The translations under genes were made by a program, and so were the position numbers. A stretch of DNA of 64,000 bases, from assembly GCA_012862575.1 (NCBI GenBank), contig BLSF01000009.1:248001-312000 (forward strand), read 5' to 3'. The notes beneath the pieces were generated by a model that ran no database searches, had not been told where the DNA came from, and saw only the letters and a program-made list of their open reading frames with translations. Below are positions 1 through 9,790 of the stretch, piece after piece. Position 1 is the stretch's first letter, and every line of letters begins with the position of its first letter. Source of the stretch: Parietichytrium sp. I65-24A (taxonomy: Eukaryota; Sar; Bigyra; Thraustochytrida; Thraustochytriidae).

Positions 1-1531
1 CTCGCGCGTGTGAGATCATCGGAGATCGGAAATGATGAGTGGACGGAGCGATAGGCTGTAAGCGGTGCGAGCAGTTACGGTAACTCGAAAAGGAAACGTA
101 TTGTTTCCTAAATTCTAGTTCAACTTTAAATTTTAATTAAAACCGCGAGCATCGCTAGCAGCTGTGAGTCACACAGAGTGATGAGTCTCGACCACTGGCT
201 TGGCAATGACACCGCAGATAAATTTGCACGGAAGTTGGAGATGTACGCTGTGACAGCGCTCAGTACACGCTGTCTGTGCAATTGATTCACCTATCTATAC
301 CTATGCAGACATTTGCAGGCGCAGTGACTTACTGTAAAGAATTGTAAAGAGATCGCTTCTGCTTCGCTGATACTGAACTACCCTAGCTAGCTAGCTAGGC
401 CCTATGTAGGTACTACCATTCAACGGACAAGTACTACTTCTGTCTATTAATCTGTGCTACTGTGATGAAGTAAGCGCCATTGGATCCGTTTGGAAATCAG
501 AGATCCTGATACCATGGCATGATGGAATTCTGATGATCATCATGATGATCATGATGACGATCATCTATCAATGATTATGGCACAATCATCAGATCATGTG
601 GAGCTATTGATCGTGGTTGGGATTGGAAATTCCGCCTGTGGCGCAGTGGCGCTGGCACGGCACGCCGCTAATAACACTTTGCTTTCTCTGAACTCGGGCC
701 AGTAGGGCGGCAAATGAGAACTAATTTGATTCTTGATGTGTTTCATGTACCGACACACCACAGCAGAGGGAGGTCTTTTCCAAATAGCCCTGAAAAACTG
801 TTTAAAAAAGACGCCGCCCGGTGCTTCCTGCCTTTTCGAAAGACCGGAATCAATTGAAGACTCTTCGGTGCATCAAAGAGCATGGTGAAAATTGAACGGA
901 TGCATCCACCACATCAGCTCTTTTAATACTAAAAACTTGCACAAGCAACACAAACTCGGCGGCCGAAGTTCGAGGTCACAACAGACACATGAATTCTGAG
1001 ACCTTGAGTTGATATTCGACCTGAGGTAGCAGTAGAATCGGTGAATAGGGTTCAGGGCAAAGTTCTAGCAATCCTTCCGCGCAGAAAAAAATTGGAACGC
1101 CGGAAGTTGTGCATTTTGTCGCGAAGCTAAAACTGCACGGTTGCAACACAAATTAAGCTCGCTCTGGAAAAAAAAACTCTACCTTTTAGTTAAATTTATA
1201 GAGTTGCTTTGCTTATTCTTGGGAGACATCCTTTATCGCATCCCTTCATCAGTGGCTCGGATCTTTGATCGCCAACGGACAAGCTTAACACCACCGAGCT
1301 AGCTTCACGTTCCGGGCATACATAAGTTTTGACTAAGAAAAAGCACCGAATTCGGAGAGAAATGTGGCCCCACAAGATAATATCACAATTTATATTGCAA
1401 AGTTAGCCCTTAAATGTCCGCCAAGCATCCAGTTCCTCAACGCTTGGGGAGGAGCAAGCTGTCGCTGCTTCGAATTCCAAACTCAAAGAGATTCTCGCCG
1501 TCGATACGAGAGCGCGTGGCAGCACGAGAAA
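1..1531. other. 5' intergenic region upstream of the ammonium transporter
   Basis: No supportable gene. The stretch is AT-richer than the genes. It holds a short CTAG run (about 383-399) and a self-complementary cluster of TGATCA/ATGATC words at about 531-572. The part next to the gene presumably carries the promoter and 5' UTR, but I recognise no specific element. Confidence 0.5.
531..572. repeat. Palindromic TGATCA/ATGATC cluster
   Basis: Overlapping copies of GATCAT and its complement ATGATC make the stretch almost fully self-complementary, so it could form a hairpin. A similar cluster lies at about 24653-24712, upstream of the AI-2E-type gene. Confidence 0.6.
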
Positions 1532-3254
1532 ATGTCGTACAACAATGACAGCTGCGACTTACGAGATCCGGGGGACACAGCATGGCTGCTTTCCTCGGCT
1601 GTGTTGGTTCTGACGATGCAAGGAGGCTTTGCGCTATTGGAGAGCGGCTCAGTGCGCGTGAACAACAGCGTCAATATTCTTGTGAAGAATGTATTTGACA
1701 TGTGCTTGGGCGGAATCGGATACTGGGCATTCGGGTGGGGACTCGCGTTTGGATCGAGCTCCAACGGGTTCATCGGCACAGATGCATTCTTCCCTGACGA
1801 GGGTCTCGATTATTCGTCCTTTTTCTTTCAGCTCTCCTTTGCAGCGACTGCTTCCACAATTGACTCAGGAGCCTGTGCAGAGAAAATGAAGCTCAAAGTC
1901 TACTTTGGTTTGTCGTTTCTCGTCTCTGCATTTGTGTACCCAGTGGTGACACATTGGGTGTGGAATGCTGAGGGTTTTTTACTGAAAAGAGGATACGTGG
2001 ATTTGGCGGGAGTGAGTGCTGTGCATGTGGTCGGAGGATCCTCCGCGCTAATGTGCGCGCTGATTCTCGGACCTCGGCTCGGAAAATTGCACAAAAAAAT
2101 TCCCGACGAGCTACAATGCGTAGAACGCCAGCTCACACTATCCCACGAGGTATTTCAAGGGGAGGCTGTTCATCTAATCTTCGGCTCCCTGCTCTTGCTA
2201 TTCGGATGGATTGGCTTCAATAGCGGGTCTTCCCTGCAGATGACAGACGGTGGGCATCTCATCGCGGGACATGTCGCTTTTACCACAATTCTCGGAGCGT
2301 GCTTTGGAGGTGTCGCGGGCTCTTTTGTTTCCTGGTCGCTAAACTCAAAAGGTTTGTTGGTTCCGGCTGATATTGCCACGGCACTTCTTGCTGGTTTGGT
2401 GTCAATCACTGGGAGCGCTCATGTCATCAGTGGACTCGGGGCTGCTATTATCTCTTCCTTTACAGCAATTGTCTCTGTTCTTTCAATTCCGCTCCTACAA
2501 AAGCTAGGAATTGATGATCCTGTTGGAGTGTTGCCTGTGCATCTGATAGCGGTAAGTTGTTGTTTTTTCAAATTCCCTCCATGTCTCCTTGCTTGCAATT
2601 TAGTCTCACAAACCGTGTCATGCGCAACAGGGTGTATTTGGAACGCTCGCACCAGCCTTTTTTGCTGTGCAGACTAGTTGCTCTGGTGTGGACACTGTAC
2701 CCGGCATTTTCTACGGCGGAGAGTGGAATTACCTTTGGGTTCAAACCTATGGACTCGTGATAATAGTGCTGTGGAGCTCGTTCTGGTCTGCTGGCTTCCT
2801 GCTCATGATTAAGTATGTTTTCCGACAGCCAATTCGAGTTGACCCAGTTCATGAAATCGTGGGAAATGACGTGACAGAACACGGCGTTGACGTTTTCAAA
2901 AAACTCAAACACACGCACGTCATGCAGAAACTGATGCACAAGATCAACAAAGTCGGAGGCGGCGATTATTCCAATTCTGAGGTGTCGACTATCATGTCCG
3001 GCATGGGCAGAGACACCGCCAAAGTCGCTCCTCACAAACGGTCTGTGAAGGCCAAGAGCAAAGTTGAAGCCTCCAACACTGTTCTGACATTAGCAAACAA
3101 CGGCCCGGACGCACTTTCTTTTGTCTCTGCAAACCTTGATGAGCTGCCGGACGGGGACGACGAAGCCCGACCGCATTCTCAACAAACCTCTCCACTGCCG
3201 AAGAGTAGCGCCACGGAACCCGACGATGTCGTGCGGTCGCCGAGCGCATACTAA
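1532..3254 (+). CDS. Ammonium transporter (Amt/MEP family), two exons
   Basis: Membrane channel-like transporter for ammonium/ammonia, probably in the plasma membrane. Exons are 1532-2551 and 2631-3254, joined in phase 0, giving 547 residues, normal for a eukaryotic Amt. The N-terminal part has the family signature DTAW...QGGFALLESG. Both pore histidines are present: His165 in AVHVVGG and His337 in LPVH, the latter just before the intron. Exon 2 begins GVFGTLAP, which restores the usual sequence after the second His. About 11 membrane spans are followed by a soluble tail of about 130 residues rich in Ser, Asp and Pro. The reading frame is open upstream to 1364, but the first in-frame ATG is 1532, directly before the conserved domain. 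It reads in the same direction as the E1 gene downstream. Family assignment is firm; substrate affinity is not deducible. Confidence 0.93.
2552..2630 (+). other. Intron of the ammonium transporter gene (79 nt)
   Basis: The donor is GTAAGT directly after codon GCG and the acceptor is CAACAG. Removing it joins the pore-His segment LPVHLIA to GVFGTLAP in frame, matching the family. It lies between codons (phase 0). Confidence 0.9.
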
Positions 3255-4453
3255 CTGTAAGCGTGGCTCAGGAACCAATACACTTGGACTACACTATCAT
3301 GATAAAACCAGTCGCAACGCGCGCATGCTGGTTCCTCGAAACTTGAACTGCAACTTCCATCGTTCTGAGCCCATTTCTTCTAATTCATTTTCTGTATATT
3401 TAAATCTTAATCTGCTTCCGAGAAAACAGAAACTTTAATGCGCCTTGACTTCATCTGAACGGGAATGTGCTGGTTCACTGAACCCCGTTTTTCGTGCTGG
3501 AATGCGATGTCGTGTGTGGACCACGAGTTCCCTTTCCTGGCCCTCTAGTAGCTAGTTCTGAGTTGACACATGGAAGAAAACTTTAAGATGATACTCCAGA
3601 GCTGGTCTAGAGCAGAGTCTACGACCAAATGCGCGATAAGTACTTAGCGCAATTGAATTGACTCCTTGTTCAATGTTCATTGAATGAAGAACTCGAAGAG
3701 AGTTCCAAATGAGCCGGATCTTCCGCTGCATGTGCATGCATGTGCACTTGGTGTCATAGGATACTTGGGATACTTGGGATTCTCGAATGGATTGGCGGTG
3801 ATAACGCTTTTCCTATAGCAGCAATTCAATTTAAAATCAGCTTTAGAAGGTCTTATCAGCTCGATAGAGAAATCGAGAAAGTTCGAAGGGTAACGACATA
3901 CTACCGCAAATTTACATATCGAGTTAGCTAAATATATAGCAGCTTCTTAAAGCTCCCCACCGCCAACCACTTGACTATGCAGAGACTAACTATCTGTAAC
4001 GTCTTCTAGAAAATATCATAAGACTGGCTTTACTCCGAGTCCTAATAACCAATCGAACGATCCTTCCTCACTGTCAATCAATACAACTGAAGCAGGAGGG
4101 CGTCCCGCTAATCTTTCGAGTAGATACTCTCCTAATAATTCCACAACTCCACAGAGACGATCTATCCATCCTAGTCCTTTGTACCGGTGGTAAGTCAGGT
4201 AAGATGATTATGTCCATCCAGTAGTAAACCTGGGATGATCTTTTTTTCCAGTGAGCGAGAACAGTTGTGAGGAGTGCGTCACTCTTGTCGCATACGCGTA
4301 CGCGTACACATAGAGAGAGATAAGGAAGCGCGGACACAGGCGTCAGTGGGAACGGCCCCACGAAAGTTAGAGTGCTCAAGAGTGCGAGAAGAGTAACGAG
4401 TAAAGAGTAAAGAGTAAAGAGTATAGCGCGAAGTGCGAAGTGCGAAGGAGACC
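3255..4453. other. Intergenic region between ammonium transporter and E1
   Basis: No gene seen. It should contain the transporter 3' UTR and the E1 promoter. A ten-base direct repeat (GGATACTTGG) lies near 3762-3785, and a run of GAGTAAA-like heptamers at about 4388-4424 ends some 30 nt before the E1 start codon. Confidence 0.5.
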
Positions 4454-7400
4454 ATGGAGGTGGACGAAGGCAGCAAGCAGGAGATCGATGAGGGTCTCTA
4501 CTCGCGGCAGCTGTACGTGATGGGCCACGAAGCGCAGAAGAAAGTGGGCAGCGCAGCAGTTCTGGTGGTCGGCATGAATGGTCTGGGAGTGGAGATCGCA
4601 AAGAACGTGGCCTTGGCTGGTGTCAAGAGCCTAACGGTGTTTGATGACAAGCCCACACAAGTTTCCGACCTTGGCGCTCAATTCTATCTCAAAGAGGAAG
4701 ACATCGGCCAGCCGCGCAGCGGGCCATCTGCGAAGAGGCTCGCGGAGCTGAATGAGTACGTGGTAGTGGACTCCTACTCTGGGGAGTTGCTAGATGAATC
4801 CTTCCTCGGAAAGTTTAATGTTGTGGTCATCACGGACGCTCCACTCAAGACCAAGCTTGCCTTGAACGATATTTGCAGAAAGAAGGCTGTAAAATTTATT
4901 TGCTGCCAGACAAACGGCCTCTTTGCAAACGCATTTTGTGATTTTGGGGAGGAGTTTACTGTCACAGACACAAATGGCGAGCAGCCCATCTCGCGCATGA
5001 TATCGACAATTATCCAAGAAGACCCTGGCATCGTCACCGTTCATGACGAGTCCCGCCACGGCCTCGAAAACGGCGCTCTGGTCCGCTTCTCAGAGGTGAA
5101 GGGGATGGTCGAGCTCAACGACATAGATCCCGTACCGATTACAGTTAAAGGTCCATACACCTTCGAGATTGGCGTGGACCTCCGCAATTTTGCGCCGTAC
5201 GAGTCTGGGGGTTACGTCCACGAGGTGAAGCAACCGAAGGTCATGTCTTTCAAGCCCCTGCACGAAGCACTGCGCAAGCCTGGCGAGTTCCTCTTGACAG
5301 ACTTTGCAAAGTTCGGGCGTAGCGAGCTCCTCTTCTTCGCATTTCAGGCGCTGGACAAGTACAGGGAGGCACATGACGGCATGTATCCTGAACCTGGCAA
5401 TGTCTCTCAAGCAGAAGAGGTTTTCGACATTGTCAAAGGTCTTGCCGCCCAGGCAAGTGAAGACGAGGATGAAGACACCGTCAAGCTTGACGAAGATGGC
5501 CTGGATGACAAAGCCAAAGAAATCGTGATTGCATTTGCGTCCGGCTCTTCTGCTGAGCTTGCGCCAATGACCGCATTTCTCGGTGGCGTGGTTGGCCAAG
5601 AAGTACTGAAGGCGTGCTCTGGAAAGTTCACTCCGCTTCATCAGTTTCTCTACTTTGACGCAATCGAGTGCCTTCCGGATGAGTATCCTCTGCCAGAGCA
5701 TGAGGTCAAGCCAGCTGGTTGCCGATACGACGGCGAGATTGCTGTCTTTGGCCGCAGTTTCGTCAAGAAACTCAACGCGCTGAACATGTTCCTTGTAGGT
5801 GCAGGTGCAATCGGCTGCGAGATGATCAAGAACTGGGCGCTGATGGGTGTCGCTGTGGACCCGGTCAAAGAAATTGACGACGCCGACGCTATGGATACCA
5901 GTGATGATACCCCTGCTGCTGGAGTCGTTCACATCACGGACATGGACAAAATCGAAAGGAGCAATTTGAATCGTCAATTTCTCTTCAGAAACTCTGACGT
6001 TGGCTCAAGCAAGTCCGTAGCGGCTTCGAAAGCAGCTGTTGCTATGAATCCCGGTATGCACGTTCGTGCATACGAGGATAAAGTGGCTCCCGATACGGAA
6101 AACATCTTTGGGGATGACTTCTTCCCAGCGTTGAGCGCTGTGTGCACTGCTCTAGATAACGTCGAAGCCCGCCTCTACGTTGACCAGCGCTGCCTCCATT
6201 ACTCAAAGGCGATGCTGGAGTCTGGTACCTTGGGAACGAAAGGCAATACTCAAGTCGTGGTTCCTCACCTCACCGAGAACTACGGCGCCTCTCGCGATCC
6301 TCCAGAAAAGTCGGTGCCCATCTGCACTCTGAAGAACTTTCCCTACGAGATTGCTCACTGTGTACAATGGGCCAGAGATTGGTTTGAGGGCACGTTCACG
6401 CAGACTCCAATGAATGTCAACCAGTACATTACGAGTAAGGAGTTTTTAGATCGCTTGGAGAAGCAGCAAAATGTCAAAGTGCAGACTTTGGAGAGCTTGA
6501 GAGCTGCTCTCGTTTCAGAGAAGCCGGGCTCCTTCGAGGACTGCATCACATGGGCGAGGCTGCAGTTCGAGGAGCACTTTGTCAATCAGATCAAGCAGCT
6601 TCTCTTCAACTTTCCACCAGGAATGGTAACAAGTACCGGGGCTCCATTCTGGTCCGGTACAAAGCGACAGCCTGAGCCACTCGAATTTGACATTGAGGAT
6701 CCTACCCACTTTGAATTTGTTGTGGCAGCCGCCAACCTTCGTGCCGAAATTTATGGGATTTCACAGGTCCATGACACTGCGGTCTTTAAAGACTTTATTC
6801 CAAAAATCTTTGTTCCGCAGTTTAAGCCAAAGAGCAATGTCAAGATCGCTTCCAACGACTCCGAGCTGAAGAATCAGGCTGAGGATATGATGGACGTTGA
6901 CACTCTCGCCAAGAACATTCTCTCCGAAATTCCATCCCCCGAGGAGCTGGCTAATGGCACTTTGAAAGAGGCTGAATTTGAAAAGGACGACGACACGAAC
7001 TTTCACATGGATTTTATTACTGCAGCTTCCAACTTACGCGCGCGCAACTACGGCATCGCCGAGGCCGACAAGCATGAGACAAAACGTGTCGCCGGCAAGA
7101 TCATCCCGGCAATCGCTACAACGACTGCATTGGTGACTGGTCTGGTGTGCTTAGAGCTTTACAAGATTGTCAACCAGAAGAAGACTGTGGAAGCGTACAA
7201 AAATGGGTTTTGCAATCTGGCACTGCCATTCTTCGCGTTTTCAGAGCCGATTGAGGTGAAACGAAATGTTAGTGGTGGACTCTCTTGGTCGATGTGGGAT
7301 ACCATTGATGTCGACGGCACCGAGAAAGAGTACACTCTGGCGGAATTTTTGCACTATTTCAATGACAAGTATGAAGTCGAGGTGAACATGATTTCGTATG

Positions 7401-7603
7401 GTGTCTCCATCGTGCACTCCTTCTTCTCTGCGCCGGCAAAGAGGGCCGAGCGTATGAAGATGACGATGCCTCAGCTTGTTGAGCACATCACGCAAAAGGA
7501 GTTGGATCCTAACACAAAGTACCTCACTTTTGAGGTGATGTGTGTTGATAAGGACGAAAATGACACTGACCTTCCTCCTGTGCGCTATAGGATGAAAAAG
7601 TGA
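4454..7603 (+). CDS. UBA1: Ubiquitin-activating enzyme E1 (UBA1-type)
   Basis: Activates ubiquitin by ATP-dependent adenylation and thioester formation, then passes it to E2 enzymes in cytosol and nucleus. It has 1,049 residues, close to human UBA1. In order: the inactive adenylation half with YSRQLYVMG near residue 20; the active adenylation half with nucleotide-binding VGAGAIGCE at 448-456 and the conserved TDMD...SNLNRQFLFR; the catalytic cysteine Cys624 in PICTLKNFP; and a C-terminal ubiquitin-fold domain ending RYRMKK. The start at 4454 sits in ACCATGG; the frame is open a little further up, but only from a GTG. Oddity: an acidic insertion of roughly 20 residues (about 468-488) lies just before TDMD in the active adenylation domain, where animal enzymes have a short loop. 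It converges with the vWA gene, 175 nt between stop codons. Confidence 0.96.
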   Translation: MEVDEGSKQEIDEGLYSRQLYVMGHEAQKKVGSAAVLVVGMNGLGVEIAKNVALAGVKSLTVFDDKPTQVSDLGAQFYLKEEDIGQPRSGPSAKRLAELNEYVVVDSYSGELLDESFLGKFNVVVITDAPLKTKLALNDICRKKAVKFICCQTNGLFANAFCDFGEEFTVTDTNGEQPISRMISTIIQEDPGIVTVHDESRHGLENGALVRFSEVKGMVELNDIDPVPITVKGPYTFEIGVDLRNFAPYESGGYVHEVKQPKVMSFKPLHEALRKPGEFLLTDFAKFGRSELLFFAFQALDKYREAHDGMYPEPGNVSQAEEVFDIVKGLAAQASEDEDEDTVKLDEDGLDDKAKEIVIAFASGSSAELAPMTAFLGGVVGQEVLKACSGKFTPLHQFLYFDAIECLPDEYPLPEHEVKPAGCRYDGEIAVFGRSFVKKLNALNMFLVGAGAIGCEMIKNWALMGVAVDPVKEIDDADAMDTSDDTPAAGVVHITDMDKIERSNLNRQFLFRNSDVGSSKSVAASKAAVAMNPGMHVRAYEDKVAPDTENIFGDDFFPALSAVCTALDNVEARLYVDQRCLHYSKAMLESGTLGTKGNTQVVVPHLTENYGASRDPPEKSVPICTLKNFPYEIAHCVQWARDWFEGTFTQTPMNVNQYITSKEFLDRLEKQQNVKVQTLESLRAALVSEKPGSFEDCITWARLQFEEHFVNQIKQLLFNFPPGMVTSTGAPFWSGTKRQPEPLEFDIEDPTHFEFVVAAANLRAEIYGISQVHDTAVFKDFIPKIFVPQFKPKSNVKIASNDSELKNQAEDMMDVDTLAKNILSEIPSPEELANGTLKEAEFEKDDDTNFHMDFITAASNLRARNYGIAEADKHETKRVAGKIIPAIATTTALVTGLVCLELYKIVNQKKTVEAYKNGFCNLALPFFAFSEPIEVKRNVSGGLSWSMWDTIDVDGTEKEYTLAEFLHYFNDKYEVEVNMISYGVSIVHSFFSAPAKRAERMKMTMPQLVEHITQKELDPNTKYLTFEVMCVDKDENDTDLPPVRYRMKK

Positions 7604-7778
7604 GTGCACGTTGATATGGAATAGGGGAGATATCCTCGCAGAGGCGATTCATTTGGTGTTCACCTTCAGGGCATATAACATTAAATATTATATATATATG
7701 ATAGACGCACTCTTTCTCAGTTTCAGCAACCCTTCTTTTCCGAGAATAAGGATGACAGTTATTCAGGATGTGTATGGT

Positions 7779-9300
7779 CTAAGCATCTGACTCCGTTGCG
7801 CACATCTTGGAAGTCGCTATGGTAGACATGATGCTTGCTTCTGCTGCAGACGACTCCGTGTACCAATACCCATGACACACATCATGATAATAATCTATGA
7901 TTCCGCTGCCCATTTTGTTTGGAGAAAAGCACCATATCTTTGCTTTGGGAAATCTCTCCATGAGCAACTTGTGCTCATTAACTGCTAGGTTCTTCGACTT
8001 CGACTTGGTCCTCCCTTTCACGTTCGGTTCACCGTCGCTTATCAAAATCAAAGACAGTCCTTTACCCGTGTCTGCATCAAATTTCGCTTTCTTCGGGCGC
8101 TTTGTCGCGAGCCCCCGCACGAACGCGAATACCTCGTTATGTGCAGTGAAAGCATGTGTTTTCAAACGCCTTCCCAGGGCGTTTTGTAGCACAGTCTGAT
8201 CGACCGCTCGGTCATCGTCAAAAGGAATCCAGTCGTAAATCTTTCCCGCAAATTGATAGAGCCCAAATCGAAGTGAATCGCTTTTATTAGCGTACACAAA
8301 GGAGTCTTCGATGATAGTTTGCGCGAATTCTCGCTGTGCCTCTTGCTCCTCTGCTCCTATCGATTTTGATACATCGACGAACAAGACGACGTCTTGCGTG
8401 CAGTTTTCAACAAGGGTCTGTATCAGAACATTTACAGTCGGCGCTTTTGTTGGACTCGTAGGAGGCTCCGTTGTCTGATATCGAAGGGGAAGGGGAGGAG
8501 GAGAAGGAATAGTCAGATCTACCGTGCTCAAGCTCAACTTGCAAAGCTAGTGTGTGGCTCCGGGCCAATCCAAATAAACTTACTGGCGAATTGGTAGGTG
8601 CGTTTGTTGGAGGTGCACTTGTCGGCGACAATGAAGGGGCGTATGATGGTGCCAGAGTCGGGTGCATGGTCGGCAACTTTGTCGGGCTCGATGATGGAGA
8701 ATTCGTGGGCGAGCGCGTTGGGGAGTTGGTGGGGCTCAAAGTAGGTGACCAAGTGGGTGCTTTCGTTGGCGAGTGGCTCGGCGAGCTCGTCGGGTGTATG
8801 GTAGGGGATAGGGTCGGGAGATGTGTTGGTGAAATTGTTGGCGAGTGTGTCGGACTATAGGATGGAGAGCGAGTCGGCCCAATCGTCGGCGAAGGCGTTG
8901 GACTTTCACTTGGCGATATCGTTGGAGATATGGTGGGCATCAACGATGGTGCAGCTGACGGTGCGCTGGTCGGAAGACTTGTTGGCGACAGCGTCGGCTC
9001 GACAGTGATCGGTGCGTGCGTTGGCCATGACGTGGGAACTTGTGTCGGCGATGGGGTTGGAGACGCTGTGGTGAGACTGCTCTCAAGCGTACTCTCCGTA
9101 GGATCTTCTGGCTGCGCTGAACTCTGCAATGTTGTCGCCAATACCGCGGCAATGACTCCAGCAACAAGAAGCCCAGTGAGAAACAACTTGCCAGCCTTCG
9201 CCCCGTAAGCTGCTCCTTCGCTGTAGGCGTTTCGAGGCGGATCATCTGCAACAGGCGCCGTGAGCCCACCCGCAACCAAGTCCAGGCGCGCGTCCGGCAT
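7779..9300 (-). CDS. Type II membrane protein: SPT-repeat stalk plus vWA domain, two exons
   Basis: Predicted cell-surface protein of 470 residues (exons 9300-8584 and 8474-7779, phase 0). A cytosolic tail of about 35 residues is followed by one hydrophobic segment at about 36-58 (LFLTGLLVAGVIAAVLATTL). Then comes a stalk at about 75-245 built of dozens of tetrapeptides of the type SPTx/xPTx, likely O-glycosylated. The C-terminal von Willebrand A domain (about 265-460) has the metal-site motif DVSKS (Asp273, Ser275, Ser277) and a later SDGEPN strand. SPT stalks are common in stramenopile surface proteins, and vWA domains usually bind protein ligands; adhesion is therefore an inference. The tail contains LDLVAGGL, also present in the esterase-like protein at 22140-24251. 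It diverges from the 749-residue gene with 490 nt between starts. Confidence 0.82.
8475..8583 (-). other. Intron of the vWA surface-protein gene (109 nt)
   Basis: On the minus strand the donor is GTAAGT directly after the last SPT-type codons, and the acceptor is ATATCAG. Splicing continues the Pro/Thr stalk in frame (TNSP joined to TTEPP) into the vWA domain. Both halves read further into the intron only as low-quality sequence. Confidence 0.88.
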
Positions 9301-9790
9301 CGTATCGAATCGAGTCCGTCACGATATGTCCTTCCCCCCACCACCTCCTTTGCGCACTTCCGAGTGGGCGTCTCGACTAGCTTCGCGACCTTCACCATAT
9401 GTACAATTCACACATTCTTTCCAAACGTTAGGCTTTGCTTACAACACTCGCACTCGCTCTGCAAAACGCTCATCTCGGATTCCATGGTACTCGCTATTGC
9501 TCCTCTTCACACTTCGGAAACCCCACATTGACTTAGACCAGACCGGCCGTACAATGTGCCAGCCATGTGTGACCAATGCGACCAGCGCGGAGTCACTTAT
9601 TGTTAGTATTGATAATAGCCATTCCATTAATCGCGCACACCCCCAAAAAATTGACATTATGATATCCTCTAACTAGTTATAATGTAACACTCGCCGCTGT
9701 ACTTCCGTAGAACGAGGACGTGAGCGGAAAAGGCGAATGAAAATGTGATGAACCTGACACAGCGGGATCGCCATTCGAACGAACGGGGCC
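9301..9790. promoter_or_regulatory. Divergent intergenic region (490 nt), putative bidirectional promoter
   Basis: It separates two head-to-head start codons, those of the vWA gene and the 749-residue gene, so it must hold both promoters and 5' UTRs. I see no recognisable core element, and the assignment rests on position only. Confidence 0.4.

Noticed and set aside
1364-1531. Upstream extension of the ammonium transporter
   Set aside because: The frame is open, but it would start at a GTG and adds residues outside the conserved family; the first ATG is 1532.
8552-9208. Gly/Val-rich plus-strand frames across the SPT stalk
   Set aside because: They are the antisense image of the tetrapeptide repeats of the vWA gene.
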